A stretch of DNA of 64,000 bases from JBCFBK01 sp050173895. GTDB taxonomy: Bacteria > Bacteroidota > Bacteroidia > Bacteroidales > Prolixibacteraceae. Each line of letters begins with the position of its first letter. The first letter of the stretch is position 1. The stretch covers positions 12,969 to 76,968 of the forward strand of contig JBFXKJ010000001.1 of the NCBI GenBank assembly GCA_050173895.1, in the 5' to 3' direction. The notes below the pieces were generated by a model. The model saw nothing but the letters and a program-made list of their open reading frames with translations, ran no database searches and was not told the DNA's origin. The translations under genes and the position numbers were made by a program. Below, piece after piece: positions 53,213 to 63,119 of this stretch.

Positions 53213-56200
53213 TCAGGATTTTATTTCTTCAAAATAGTTACTTTGGCGATCGTCGGGATCAAGTGAAACACTTTTAAAGGCATGTTTCCCGATCACGGTT
53301 CTGTACAGAAGCGGCAAAAGAAGCAGGGTGCTGACCATCGAAAATAAAAGGCCGCCGATGACTGCTACGCCCAACGGGGCTACCTGGTCGCCTCCTTCAC
53401 CCAGCCCGACAGCCATAGGCATCATACCTGCGATCATGGCAAAGCTGGTCATCAGGATCGGTCGCAGACGATTGGAAGCCGCCGTGTACCAGGCGTTTTG
53501 ATCGCCCTGCTTTCGTAATTCCTCGGCGTTAGTCATATAAAGAATGGCATTGGCAACCACGACACCCACAGCCATGATCGCTCCCATATACGACTGAATA
53601 TTCAGGCTATGGCCGGTCGCCAGCAGAAGCAGGACCGCTCCTCCGATCACTGCGGGAAGGATCGAAACGGTGACCAGAGAAATTTTAAATGACTGAAAAC
53701 TCGCGGCCAGCATCAGCAGGATGACCATGAGCGCAATGAGCAATCCCAGCCTGAGTTCGCTGAGTGTTTGGTTTAGCAGATCAACCTGACCTCGTTTCAG
53801 GATCTTCACTCCGGCAGGAAGCTCCCCCAGGTTTGCGATGGCCCGGTCGAGCGCTTTAATGCCCGCACCCAGATCTTCTCCACGGATATTGGCCGTCAGG
53901 GTGATAAAACGTTCCATGTTGAAGCGGTCATATTCGGCCGGGGTGCTCACCCGCTGCCAGCCGGCCACATCCCTGAGGTACACCTTACGGTTCTGATCGT
54001 TCACAACGGGGACCATCCCGATATCTTCCGGTTTGTCGACCTCGTACTGCGGGAATTCGACCTGGACCTGGTAGGCAACACCCGAAGCCGGATCGCGCCA
54101 ATAATTGGGTTGTGTAAAGCGGCTGGACGAGGTGGCCGTAACCATCGATCTGGCGATATTGTTTACAGTCAGACCGAGTTGTCCTGCCTTGACCCGGTCG
54201 ATGTCTATTTTCAGGCCAGGGTAGTCGAGCGGAGTGGTGATCTGCACATCCCGGAAAAAATCCGCTTCATTCAGCTTGCTTTGTAATCGCCGGGCGACCT
54301 GAAGCGATGCTTGCAGATTTCGTCCTAAAACGGCTACTTCGATGGGATTGGTTGAGCCGAGGTTCATGACCTGGTCTACCAGATCGCCCGGTTCGAATGA
54401 AAGCTGCGCACCGGGCATGCGGTCTTTAAACTGTGCCCGCAGTTCCTCTTTAAATTCCTCGACGGGATAATCCGCATCTTTTGACAGGTTGATCCGGATA
54501 ACAGCCTCGTGCGGACCGCTTGTCCACAGGTGAATGAGGTTGACCGGGAAACTGGACGGCTGGGTGCCGACAAAAGCGGAACTGATCGCGATATTTCCTT
54601 CACCCACGATTTCTTCGGCGGTTTTCAGAAGTTCCTTTGTGGCATCTTCGGTCCGTTCGATTCGGGTGCCGGTGGGCATCCGCAGGCGGACCTGCGTTTG
54701 GCCGGCGTCTACTTTCGGGAAAATATCCAGTCCAATAAAATAAAATCCGGCTCCCGTGAAAACAGCAACCAAAATGAAATAAGCAGTCAGTGTCACGGCG
54801 CTTCTTGCTGTGAGGCGTTGGATTACGCCGAGGTACCAGGATTTAAACCGGTCGAAGCGGCCGTCCTTTTGCGTTTCCTGTTTCATGGGTTTCATGATCC
54901 AAACGGCCATGACCGGAACAAAGGTCATCGAAAGCAGGAAGGAGGCGATCATGGCAAACCCTACCGCCAGCGACATGGGCATGAACATTCCCCGTGGTAC
55001 GCCCGACATAAACAGCGCCGGTGCAAAAACAGAGAGGATACTGAACAGGATAAGCAGCTTGGGCGTGACGATCTCCTTACAACCATCGAGGATAGCCCGC
55101 ACCCGGGGTTTACCCAGTTCGAGATGACGGTGAATATTTTCGATGGTAACGGTGGCCTCATCCACCAGGATCCCCACTGCCAGTGCCAGCCCGCCCAGCG
55201 TCATAATGTTAATGGTCTGACCGGTCATATTCAACAGAATGACACTTGAAAGCAATGCCACGGGGATGGTAAGCACCACGATCAGTGCACCGCGGCGATC
55301 ACCCAAAAAAAGCAGGACCATCAGGCCGGTAAGGATCGCACCAAGACCTCCTTCGAAAAGTACATTTTTCAGGGAGTTGATCACATAGCCTGACTGGTCG
55401 AATTCGTACGAAACGTGAATGTCGCCGGGGACGGCAGCCTGCATGTCGGGAAGCGCTCTTTTCACATTCCTGACTACCTCCCAGGTCGACGCATCGGCCC
55501 GTTTGGTAACCGGGATATAGATCGACCGGGAACCGTTTACCAGGGCATAGCTGGTGAGGATATCCGTTCCGATGGAGACATTGGCCAGGTCGCCCAGGTA
55601 AACTGAGGCTCCTTTGCCAAGTTTAAGCGGTATTTTTTCAAGGTCGCGGATATCTTCGACCACCGCATTTTGAGGTGTGATCAGGGATTGGTCGCCCATT
55701 CGGATATTTCCGGCGGGAGACAGGGCATTTCCTTCGGCCAGGGCCCTGACAATCTCGTCGGGCGTATAATTGTAACGTTGTACTTTTTCCGGATCGAGCT
55801 TAACGATGACTGTTTTTGCCGCGCCCCCAAACGGAGGAGGGGCGGAAACTCCCGGCAGGGTTGAAAACATCGGGCGCACCTTGAACAGGGCCAGGTCGGC
55901 AATTTCGCCCAGTGTTCGCGTTTTTGATGAAAAAACAAGCTGCCCCACCGGCACACTTCCGGCGTCAAAACGGGTGATGAAAGGAGGAACGGTCCCCGGG
56001 GGCATAAAGGCCCGCGACCGGTTCACATAACCGACCACTTCGGCTGCAGCCTGGCTCATGTCGGTTCCTTCGTGAAAAATGATCTTGATCAGCGCGTTTC
56101 CTTGTACCGACTTCGATTCGACTGCCTTTACGCCCGTTACATAGAGAAAGTGGTATTCGTAATAATTGGTTACAAACGATTCCATTTGCTCGGGCGAAAG

Positions 56201-56359
56201 CCCCCCGTAGGGCTGTGCAACATAGATCGTCGGTAACCCGAAGGTGGGAAAGATGTCCACTTTCATTTTTTTGACTGCCAAAAATGAAAAGAACGCGATC
56301 GCCAGCACGGCCACCATCACTGTAACGGGTTTCCTCAGTGCTCCTTCTATTAACTTCAT
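53213..56359 (-). CDS. RND-family efflux pump
   Basis: The 1048-residue inner-membrane protein has 12 helices and two large periplasmic loops as in AcrB. The proton-relay region on helix 4 reads AVGILVDEATVTIENIHRH; the Asp-Asp pair of AcrB is Asp-Glu here. LTIPVALLSSVILLNMTGQTIN and ALMVILLMLAASFQSFKISL are typical. It lacks the heavy-metal (CusA) version of the helix-4 motif, so drug or amphiphile export is likelier than metal export despite the arsenic operon next door. It is 1 nt after the TolC-like gene. Confidence 0.92.
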   Translation of the reverse strand: MKLIEGALRKPVTVMVAVLAIAFFSFLAVKKMKVDIFPTFGLPTIYVAQPYGGLSPEQMESFVTNYYEYHFLYVTGVKAVESKSVQGNALIKIIFHEGTDMSQAAAEVVGYVNRSRAFMPPGTVPPFITRFDAGSVPVGQLVFSSKTRTLGEIADLALFKVRPMFSTLPGVSAPPPFGGAAKTVIVKLDPEKVQRYNYTPDEIVRALAEGNALSPAGNIRMGDQSLITPQNAVVEDIRDLEKIPLKLGKGASVYLGDLANVSIGTDILTSYALVNGSRSIYIPVTKRADASTWEVVRNVKRALPDMQAAVPGDIHVSYEFDQSGYVINSLKNVLFEGGLGAILTGLMVLLFLGDRRGALIVVLTIPVALLSSVILLNMTGQTINIMTLGGLALAVGILVDEATVTIENIHRHLELGKPRVRAILDGCKEIVTPKLLILFSILSVFAPALFMSGVPRGMFMPMSLAVGFAMIASFLLSMTFVPVMAVWIMKPMKQETQKDGRFDRFKSWYLGVIQRLTARSAVTLTAYFILVAVFTGAGFYFIGLDIFPKVDAGQTQVRLRMPTGTRIERTEDATKELLKTAEEIVGEGNIAISSAFVGTQPSSFPVNLIHLWTSGPHEAVIRINLSKDADYPVEEFKEELRAQFKDRMPGAQLSFEPGDLVDQVMNLGSTNPIEVAVLGRNLQASLQVARRLQSKLNEADFFRDVQITTPLDYPGLKIDIDRVKAGQLGLTVNNIARSMVTATSSSRFTQPNYWRDPASGVAYQVQVEFPQYEVDKPEDIGMVPVVNDQNRKVYLRDVAGWQRVSTPAEYDRFNMERFITLTANIRGEDLGAGIKALDRAIANLGELPAGVKILKRGQVDLLNQTLSELRLGLLIALMVILLMLAASFQSFKISLVTVSILPAVIGGAVLLLLATGHSLNIQSYMGAIMAVGVVVANAILYMTNAEELRKQGDQNAWYTAASNRLRPILMTSFAMIAGMMPMAVGLGEGGDQVAPLGVAVIGGLLFSMVSTLLLLPLLYRTVIGKHAFKSVSLDPDDRQSNYFEEIKS

Positions 56360-56360
56360 G

Positions 56361-57749
56361 TCAGTTCTCGATTTGGTTCAGGAAAATTGAGACATCGCCG
56401 CGGACGATCGCCAGTTTCAGTAAGGATTGCCATGCCCTGACCGAAGCATTTTTCAGCCGGGCCTCGGCATTGAGCAAATCGTACTGCGCCCGGATCAGTT
56501 CCGTATAATCGACCAGACCCGAATTATACCGCGCCTGAAGCGCGCGGTAGGCCGATTCGCTGGCCTTGTATTCAACCGGAACTTCTGCCGCGATATGCAG
56601 CGAAGTGGATAACTCGTTCAGTGCGGTGGTTTCCTGCCGGCCGACACTGATTTTTGTCTGCCGAAGGTACTGTTCGGCCGAACGGATGAGGGCTTCCTGC
56701 CTGTTGCCCTGCAACCTGACCTGGGGCAGGTCGAGTAGGGGGAAGGTCATCTGCAGGCCAAGGCCGTAATTATAGCGGCTGAACGACCAGCCTTCCGCTT
56801 TATCTACCGTGCCGTTAAAGCTGATGCCCGAGCCACGGGCGTAAGTCGTACCCCAGAATTCCAGCTTCGGTGTCCACGAACGTTTAATTTGTTTCAGCCG
56901 GGCCTGGTTCGCTTCCAGGTCAAGCTCTGCCATTTTCAATAAGGGATTCATCGTGGAATCCACGTCCGGACGATCATCCGGAGAATGGGGCAGGGCTGAA
57001 AAGAAAAATGAGCTAATTTCTATATCCTGCAGATTTTCCGATACCAGCAGTTCCTGCATTTGTTGCTTCTGGCTTTCAAGCAGGTTCTGCAGTTCAAAAA
57101 GCTGCGTTTTGGCTTTGGAGAGCTCCCCCTTGAATTTCAGGCTGTCCACCGCCGGACGGAGGCCGGCCGATACCAGAGAAGAAACCTGCTTCAGGTTGAA
57201 GGCGTTCCGTTCGATGTTTTTTTGCCAGGCGTTGATCAATTGTTCGGTCGCAGCCATTTCGAGGTATAAATAGGCTACTTTAAATTTTACTTTCAACACT
57301 TCGTCTTCTACGCTGGCCAACTGCTTTTCATACTGCATCTCGTTGTAAGCGATGGCCGCTGACCTTTGCCCGAATGTGACGGGCGACCATTTAAAAAGAA
57401 GACTGGCGGCGGAACCGGGCACCGCACCGTAATTGTCGTCGGAAGGAGGACCGCTGATTGGCATCACTTGTCCGGGGTAGCTCATCCCAGTGATGTTGTT
57501 GTAGGTGGCATAATTGGCCTGGTAAGAAGCATCGAGCGACGGAAGCAACGAATTTTTTTCCAGTGACACATTTGCCTTTGCGGCTTCGGCTTCTTCCTGC
57601 TTTGCCGCAATGGATGGATAGTTGCGCCCGGACAGATCGAGCAGTGACTTTAAGTCTGTTTGTCCGTAGGAAAGATGGAACAGAAAGTAAAATGACACCG
57701 ATATGATCAGTCTTTTACTTTCCTGAATATGAAGAAACCTCCCGTTCAT
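56361..57749 (-). CDS. TolC-family outer membrane channel
   Basis: This 462-residue protein starts with a signal peptide ending LSYGQ. It consists of long amphipathic helices in two repeats (LLDLSGRNYPSIAAKQEEAEAA; NPLLKMAELDLEANQARLKQIK; ALQARYNSGLVDYTELIRAQ), the pattern of TolC-type channels. It is the first gene of the tripartite pump operon. Confidence 0.92.
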   Translation of the reverse strand: MNGRFLHIQESKRLIISVSFYFLFHLSYGQTDLKSLLDLSGRNYPSIAAKQEEAEAAKANVSLEKNSLLPSLDASYQANYATYNNITGMSYPGQVMPISGPPSDDNYGAVPGSAASLLFKWSPVTFGQRSAAIAYNEMQYEKQLASVEDEVLKVKFKVAYLYLEMAATEQLINAWQKNIERNAFNLKQVSSLVSAGLRPAVDSLKFKGELSKAKTQLFELQNLLESQKQQMQELLVSENLQDIEISSFFFSALPHSPDDRPDVDSTMNPLLKMAELDLEANQARLKQIKRSWTPKLEFWGTTYARGSGISFNGTVDKAEGWSFSRYNYGLGLQMTFPLLDLPQVRLQGNRQEALIRSAEQYLRQTKISVGRQETTALNELSTSLHIAAEVPVEYKASESAYRALQARYNSGLVDYTELIRAQYDLLNAEARLKNASVRAWQSLLKLAIVRGDVSIFLNQIEN

Positions 57750-57870
57750 TGAATGGCGAATTTATTTTCGGTACAGAAGAGGTGAAGTCGTGCCTGCCTC
57801 TTTGTTAATTCAGATAAAAATATCTCTTTCTGCTTTCGGGCCTGTGGTAATATTAGCAGGAAGTTTGGTA

Positions 57871-58701
57871 TTATTGAAAATATTTTTTCCGGAATTGGAT
57901 GGGCGTTAAGGTTTCGTGCCTTTTGAAAAACTTCACAAAATTAGACGGGTCATCGAAAGAAAGAATATAGGCGATTTCGCTAATGGTATTTTCGGTGTGT
58001 AAAATATAACGCCTGGCCTCCAGTAAAAGTTGTTCCGTAATATGGGTGCCGGCAGTTTTTCCGGAACGTTTACGGCAAACGGCGTTTAAATTCTGAGGTG
58101 TGGTATGCAGCAGCCGGGCGAATTCGTGTACTTTATGCAGGCACGGCGTTTCTTTTTCCAGCAGATCCTGGAAATTGTCGAACAGCGAAGGGAGTCTGTC
58201 ATTTATGGGCGATTGTGTTTCTGCCCATTGCAGGATCCGCGCGAACAGCGCTCTTAATAAGCCATGGATTACATGTTGCGAATGAGCTGAATTTCCGGAA
58301 TATTCATCCATAATCTCGTTGAGGATGATTTCCGGGAATCGCTGATCGGGAACCTGAATACGGAAGTGAGTGCTTAGCTTGCGGTACAGGCCGATGATCG
58401 CTGTTTCTTTGAGATCGTCAAAAAAACCGGCTTTAAAAAGGACAACAAAACCTTTGGGGATGGAGGTAAACTGCCAGTAGTGCAATTGCCCTGGTTTAAG
58501 GAAGTAAAACTCCGGGGGAGAAACCTTGAAATTCCGGGATTCGATCCGGTGAAAGCCTTCTCCTTCGCTTAAATAGATCAGCTCGAAATAATCGTCGTGC
58601 TTGTGCGGTTTGGTTTTCTTGATCTGCTCCTTAAACCGGGAGATCTTAAACGCCAAACCTTCATCCAGTTTATTTTTTATGCCGATCAGCTTGTCTTCCA
58701 T
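57871..58701 (-). CDS. AraC-family transcriptional regulator
   Basis: A 276-residue protein with an N-terminal cupin-like sensing domain (KPHKHDDYFELIYLSEGEGF, FYFLKPGQLHYW) and two C-terminal HTH motifs from about 175 (FARLLHTTPQNLNAVCR, ISEIAYILSFDDPSNFVKFF, followed by ETLTPIQFRKKY). It lies 121 nt upstream of the RND operon on the same strand and may control it. It has no STN or two-component receiver parts. Confidence 0.9.
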   Translation of the reverse strand: MEDKLIGIKNKLDEGLAFKISRFKEQIKKTKPHKHDDYFELIYLSEGEGFHRIESRNFKVSPPEFYFLKPGQLHYWQFTSIPKGFVVLFKAGFFDDLKETAIIGLYRKLSTHFRIQVPDQRFPEIILNEIMDEYSGNSAHSQHVIHGLLRALFARILQWAETQSPINDRLPSLFDNFQDLLEKETPCLHKVHEFARLLHTTPQNLNAVCRKRSGKTAGTHITEQLLLEARRYILHTENTISEIAYILSFDDPSNFVKFFKRHETLTPIQFRKKYFQ

Positions 58702-58730
58702 GCCGATAAAGATAAGGAATATTTTGTACC

Positions 58731-60344
58731 TTAACGAGAGTTATCAGGTTTGGGAAATTCCCGCAAGGGACTATACCTCAGGTAAGAATCGAAAACTTCC
58801 GGGTCCGGTCCAGTCACCCTGGGATCGTTTGTCTTTGTCAGCTCATTCAACAGGGCCTGTTTTAATTCGCTTTCAATCGTTTTATATTTGTTCTTTCCTG
58901 CAAGATTGTTCAGGCAGAAGGGATCTTCCGTGATCCGGTATAATTCATACTCAGGTCGTTGCCCGGTGGCCCATCTGAAGTAGGGTTCTATTGCCTTATC
59001 GCGGTAATTTTCAACGATAAATGATTTTGAAGGACTGCCGTCAATGTCTGTAAAGGCCCAGTCTGAATGATGGATTCCATTTTCATCAATCCCGTACATA
59101 GGCAAGAGTTCGTCGGTGGTTTCCGGCTTGATCCGCTGCGGCGCCCCTGCAGGCCAGCGTTCAGGACGCTGATTCCAGATCAGCAGGTACTCCTCACTTC
59201 GGATCGCCCGTTGCGGATATCCCCAATTTTTATATCTCGAAGAAGAGTGCCGCTCCCGTCCGGCATAGATATATTTCCGCTCCCGGTCTACTGTACCCTG
59301 CCGGTTTGATTGAAGGATTTGTGTCATGCTTTTACCACTGATGGGCAGCATTCCTTTCTCCGAAGTTTCGGCGAGTTCGAGGATCGTTGGGGCCAGATCG
59401 ACAAAGCTGACCGGATCGTCAACAATTCTCCCTCCGGGGAACTTTGCAGGATACCTGACCGCAAGCGGGACATGAACACCATATTCAAAGCAGTTAGCCT
59501 TTGCCCGTGGAAAAGGCATGCCGTTGTCGGCTGTGACGATCACGATCGTATTTTCCAACTCTCCGATACTTTTCAGATAGTCCAGCATGCGTTGCAAATG
59601 CAGGTCGAACCACTCGATCTCAACAGCGTAGTCGAGCAAATCGCCCCGAATAATTCCATCTTTCGGCAAAAATCCGGGAACATGGGCGTCTTCCTGTCTT
59701 TTTCCATTCCGTTTCCAGGAATCTTTTTCATAATCCCGGTGAGGTTCTGTAGCCCCATACCAGAAGAAGAAAGGTTTCCCTTCCGGCCTGTGGTTAATGA
59801 AATATTTAAAATTTTCAAAATAATTTACTGCTCCGATCCCTTTAGCAAAGCGCTCATCCTCTTTGCTGCCCTTGCGGTAAAGAATATGACTGCGGTCGAT
59901 TCCGGCAGCATCGGTTTTACGCCATAATGAGTCGACTTCGGATCGAGCATATTGAAAAGGAGCAACTCCCTTTCCTGTTTTTCCCGTGTAATACCCGTTT
60001 GCTTCAAGCAAATCAACAAAAGGAACATATTTTTTCATCCAACTTGAGGCATGCTGCCCGGATTGTTCATTTTGCCAGGGGTAGCGCCCGGTAACGATCG
60101 AGCTCCTGGAAGGAGCACAACCAGGCGATCCTGCATAGCAGTTGGTAAAGTATACTCCTTCTTTTGCCACCTGGTCAAATGCCGGAGTTTTGACAAAAGA
60201 GCAACCGCCAAAGCCGGTGTGGGCAAACGACTGATCATCGCTAATGGCAAATAAAATGTTGGTTCTTAAGCTCTTTGCCTGTGTCTGCACAGACATCGTT
60301 GCAGCTAAAATTAAAGCTGAAGAAAATATGGTTTCAGTGTTCAT
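58731..60344 (-). CDS. S1-family sulfatase
   Basis: The ATG at 60344 (MNTETIFSSALILAATMSV) gives 537 residues with a signal peptide. The core motifs are ILFAISDDQSFAHTG, the formylglycine site GCAPSRSSIVTGRYPW (Cys76), YTGKTGKGVAPF and IVTADNGMPFPRAK. It is of the heparan/N-sulfoglucosamine-sulfohydrolase-like type found in many Bacteroidota; exact specificity cannot be read. It is monocistronic, between the AraC-type regulator and tRNA-Lys. Confidence 0.92.
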   Translation of the reverse strand: MNTETIFSSALILAATMSVQTQAKSLRTNILFAISDDQSFAHTGFGGCSFVKTPAFDQVAKEGVYFTNCYAGSPGCAPSRSSIVTGRYPWQNEQSGQHASSWMKKYVPFVDLLEANGYYTGKTGKGVAPFQYARSEVDSLWRKTDAAGIDRSHILYRKGSKEDERFAKGIGAVNYFENFKYFINHRPEGKPFFFWYGATEPHRDYEKDSWKRNGKRQEDAHVPGFLPKDGIIRGDLLDYAVEIEWFDLHLQRMLDYLKSIGELENTIVIVTADNGMPFPRAKANCFEYGVHVPLAVRYPAKFPGGRIVDDPVSFVDLAPTILELAETSEKGMLPISGKSMTQILQSNRQGTVDRERKYIYAGRERHSSSRYKNWGYPQRAIRSEEYLLIWNQRPERWPAGAPQRIKPETTDELLPMYGIDENGIHHSDWAFTDIDGSPSKSFIVENYRDKAIEPYFRWATGQRPEYELYRITEDPFCLNNLAGKNKYKTIESELKQALLNELTKTNDPRVTGPDPEVFDSYLRYSPLREFPKPDNSR

Positions 60345-60538
60345 ATGTAAATTTTCAGACATTCTGAATCTCATCGTTGTGTTTGGGGAACGTTTGGATG
60401 GTGAAATATAATAAAATCAACGTACAAATAAATCAACAGCAGCAACTTTTGAATCAAACAACAGTCGGGTTTAAGACTTGGCGAAATGAACTCAACAAAA
60501 AAGCATTCCAAAGTGATGGAATAATATTTAAAAAACAA

Positions 60539-60562
60539 AAGCCCTTCATTTCTGAAAGGCTT
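60539..60562 (-). terminator. Rho-independent terminator after tRNA-Lys
   Basis: On the - strand AAGCCTTTCA pairs with TGAAGGGCTT (one G-T pair) around a GAAA loop, followed by TTGTTTTTT. It lies 12 nt beyond the tRNA 3' end. Confidence 0.8.
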
Positions 60563-60573
60563 AATTTTGAGGG

Positions 60574-60646
<73 letters not shown>

Positions 60647-60797
60647 CTTTTTTTTGTGCGACAAAAATAGTTTTTTGAATTTTACCTGCCAAGGAAAACA
60701 GGAGGAATTTTCCAAATACCCGAAGATTTAACAGGGAAAGATCTTCCGGGAGGTGAGCTGTCCAAAGTGATCCGGAGCCTTCGGGAGCAAATAAAAA

Positions 60798-60825
60798 AAG
60801 CCGTTTGGGAATGACCAAGCGGCTT
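60798..60825 (-). terminator. Rho-independent terminator after the zinc-ribbon gene
   Basis: On the - strand AAGCCG-C-TTGG pairs with CCAA-A-CGGCTT (one mismatch) and is followed by a run of T. It lies 25 nt after the stop of the zinc-ribbon gene. Confidence 0.8.
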
Positions 60826-60849
60826 GTATAATGGATGAGAATTGTATGA

Positions 60850-61632
60850 TTAATCTTCGGTGGGTACCGATTCCAGAATGTCTTTGTCGACCAGGATGCG
60901 TCCGCAGTATTCGCAAACGATGATCTTTTTGCGGTTGGCAATATCCATCTGGCGCTGGGGCGGGATCTTGTTAAAACACCCACCGCAGGCATCACGCTGA
61001 ACCGTTACGACGGCCAGTCCGTTACGGGCATTTTTGCGGATCCGCTTGAACGCGGTCAACAGGCGCGGTTCGATCACCGATTCGATCTTTTCTCCTTTGC
61101 TCTTGAGTTTCTCTTCCTCAATGCGGGTTTCAGCAGTGATATCGTCCAGCTCTTTCTTTTTCCTTTCCAGGTCTTCTTCACGCTCTTTTAACTGAGCCCT
61201 GGCCGTTTCAATCGCTTCTTTTTTCGAAGCCAGTTCGGCCGTGAACTCCCTGATCTTTTTCTCTGAAAGTTCGATTTCGAGTCTCTGGAATTCAATTTCC
61301 TTGTTCAGTGAGTCATATTCCCGGTTGTTCCGTACATTGGTCTGCTGTTCGGAATACTTGGCGATCAACGCTTCCGATTCCTTGATGGCGGTCTTCCGGT
61401 TGCCTACCAGGGTTTCCAATGTCTTGATATCTTCTTCGTAATTGCTGATCCTGGTCTTTAACCCGGTGATATCATCTTCCAGGTCCTGGACTTCCAGAGG
61501 AAGCTCACCACGCAGGGTCTTGATCTTATCGATTTCGGATGCAACGACCTGCAGTTCGTACAGCGCTTTGAGTTTCTCGCTGATGGGCACTGTCTTGTCT
61601 TCTTCGCGGTACTGTTGTGTATTGTTATTCAT
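60850..61632 (-). CDS. C4 zinc-ribbon coiled-coil protein (DUF164/CdsZ type)
   Basis: A 260-residue protein made of a long coiled coil (about 20-190, rich in Glu, Lys and Leu heptads) and a C-terminal zinc ribbon: DACGGCFNKIPPQ and IIVCEYCGRILVD, two C-x2-C pairs. Members are widespread in bacteria, act in the cytoplasm, and their role is poorly known. It follows the Nif3-like gene by 19 nt on the same strand, a common Bacteroidota pairing. Confidence 0.88.
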   Translation of the reverse strand: MNNNTQQYREEDKTVPISEKLKALYELQVVASEIDKIKTLRGELPLEVQDLEDDITGLKTRISNYEEDIKTLETLVGNRKTAIKESEALIAKYSEQQTNVRNNREYDSLNKEIEFQRLEIELSEKKIREFTAELASKKEAIETARAQLKEREEDLERKKKELDDITAETRIEEEKLKSKGEKIESVIEPRLLTAFKRIRKNARNGLAVVTVQRDACGGCFNKIPPQRQMDIANRKKIIVCEYCGRILVDKDILESVPTED

Positions 61633-61651
61633 AAACTGCTGTTATTGTTTC

Positions 61652-62749
61652 TTATATGAAATAATTTACCGGATTCGTATTGACTTTCGACAAACGGACT
61701 GCAAATTTAGAGAATTTTTTTGTAAGTAATTCATAAAAAAGTTCTTTAGTGAATTGCTCGCTTTCAAAATGTCCAATGTCGGCCAGAACGATTTTTCCTT
61801 CAGCTTCAAAGTATTGATGGTATTTCAGGTCACCTGTCAAAAACACATCAGCTCCCGAGCTGATGGCCTGCCTGATCAGAAAGCTGCCTGCTCCGCCGCA
61901 AACCGCCACTTTCCGGATCATTTTGTTTCGCAGCGGACTATGCTTAACCACAGGAATGCCAAAAATGTTCCTGATTTTCTGAAAAAAATCTCTTTCGTCC
62001 GTTTCTTCCGCAAGTTCGCCGGTCATCCCTGAGCCGGTTAGCTGAAACTCATTTTCGAGCGGGTAAATGTCATAAGCCACTTCTTCGTATGGATGGGAAG
62101 TCACCAGCGCCCGGATCACCTTTTTCTGTAACACCGCCGGAAAGATCGTCTCAAAGCGAACTTCTTTTTCGTAGTGGATCGTTCCTTTTTCTCCGACATA
62201 GGGATTGCTCGCCTCGTTTCCACGGAAACTTCCGGTGCCTTCAACCGTATAGGCGCACGAGTCGTAGTTCCCGATGTTTCCGCCGCCTGCCTCAAAAATA
62301 GCTTCCTGAACCTGCCGGAGGTGTTCCGTGGGGATGAAGGTGACCAGCTTTTGCAACTGCCCCTTTACCGGTGAAAGAATACTGCGTTTCACCAGTCCCA
62401 GCTTATCGCAAATCCTGCTGTTCACCCCGCCGGTGACGTTGTCCAGATTGGTATGTGCCGCGTAAACAGCGATCTTGTTCCTGATAGCTTTGATGATGCA
62501 TCGCCCCGTGTCGGTCTGATCGTTCAGCCTTTTGATCCCGCTGAAAATTAAAGGATGGTGGGCGATGATAAGGTCCGATTTAACGGCAATGGCTTCGTCG
62601 ATCACCTCCGGCGTCACATCAAGGGTGATAAGCGCGCTGTTCACTTCGTCGCCGGGATTCCCGATCAACAGTCCGGAGTTATCGTACGATTCCTGATAAG
62701 CCAGAGGAGCGAGCGATTCGATGTACGATGTAATTTCAATGATACGCAT
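61652..62749 (-). CDS. Nif3-like dinuclear metal-centre protein
   Basis: The 365-residue product has the metal ligands of the NIF3 family: LIIAHHPLIFSGIKRL and YAAHTNLDNVTGGVN in the N-terminal half, and LADIGHFESEQFTKE in the C-terminal half. The middle (about 130-230) is the inserted PII-like domain found in the longer, YqfO-type members. The family forms hexamers; its reaction is unsettled. It lies 12 nt after the MerR-type gene. Confidence 0.92.
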   Translation of the reverse strand: MRIIEITSYIESLAPLAYQESYDNSGLLIGNPGDEVNSALITLDVTPEVIDEAIAVKSDLIIAHHPLIFSGIKRLNDQTDTGRCIIKAIRNKIAVYAAHTNLDNVTGGVNSRICDKLGLVKRSILSPVKGQLQKLVTFIPTEHLRQVQEAIFEAGGGNIGNYDSCAYTVEGTGSFRGNEASNPYVGEKGTIHYEKEVRFETIFPAVLQKKVIRALVTSHPYEEVAYDIYPLENEFQLTGSGMTGELAEETDERDFFQKIRNIFGIPVVKHSPLRNKMIRKVAVCGGAGSFLIRQAISSGADVFLTGDLKYHQYFEAEGKIVLADIGHFESEQFTKELFYELLTKKFSKFAVRLSKVNTNPVNYFI

Positions 62750-62761
62750 GGAGAATGTTCT

Positions 62762-63100
62762 TTAGTCTATTTCAGCCTTCAGGTCTGTGAGCATTTGGCG
62801 GATCGACAAAAGACGTTCAACGAGCTCGTGGTTTTTAACCGTTTCTTCCCTGTTTGTTTTCAGTTTCTGCCTTGCTCCGCTAATGGTCATTCCCCTTTCT
62901 TTCACCAGATGATAGATCAGTTTCACCTGGTCGATATCTTCTGTGGTGAAAAGCCGGTTCCCTTTGTTGTTTTTCCGGGGACTGAGCGTCTCGAATTCCT
63001 TTTCCCAAAAACGGATCAGCGAAGCGTTCACTCCGAACATCTCCGCTACTTCTCCGATCGGGTAAAAGACTTTCTCTATTTTCGGTTTTTTATAGGGCAC
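62762..63100 (-). CDS. MerR-family transcriptional regulator
   Basis: A 112-residue protein with the MerR HTH: VFYPIGEVAEMFGVNASLIRFWE, then FETLSPRKNNKGNRLF and TTEDIDQVKLIYHLVKERG. The short C-terminal part has no cysteine-rich ligand site, so it is not a classical mercury sensor. It starts 19 nt after the M23 peptidase gene stop and precedes the Nif3-like gene in the same direction. Confidence 0.9.
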   Translation of the reverse strand: MPYKKPKIEKVFYPIGEVAEMFGVNASLIRFWEKEFETLSPRKNNKGNRLFTTEDIDQVKLIYHLVKERGMTISGARQKLKTNREETVKNHELVERLLSIRQMLTDLKAEID

Positions 63101-63119
63101 AACAACAGCGGTGAATTTC

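Noticed and set aside
53213..56359. A heavy-metal (CusA-type) RND pump belonging to the arsenic operon
   Set aside because: The helix-4 motif is of the drug/amphiphile type and the three pump genes form their own operon with a regulator upstream.
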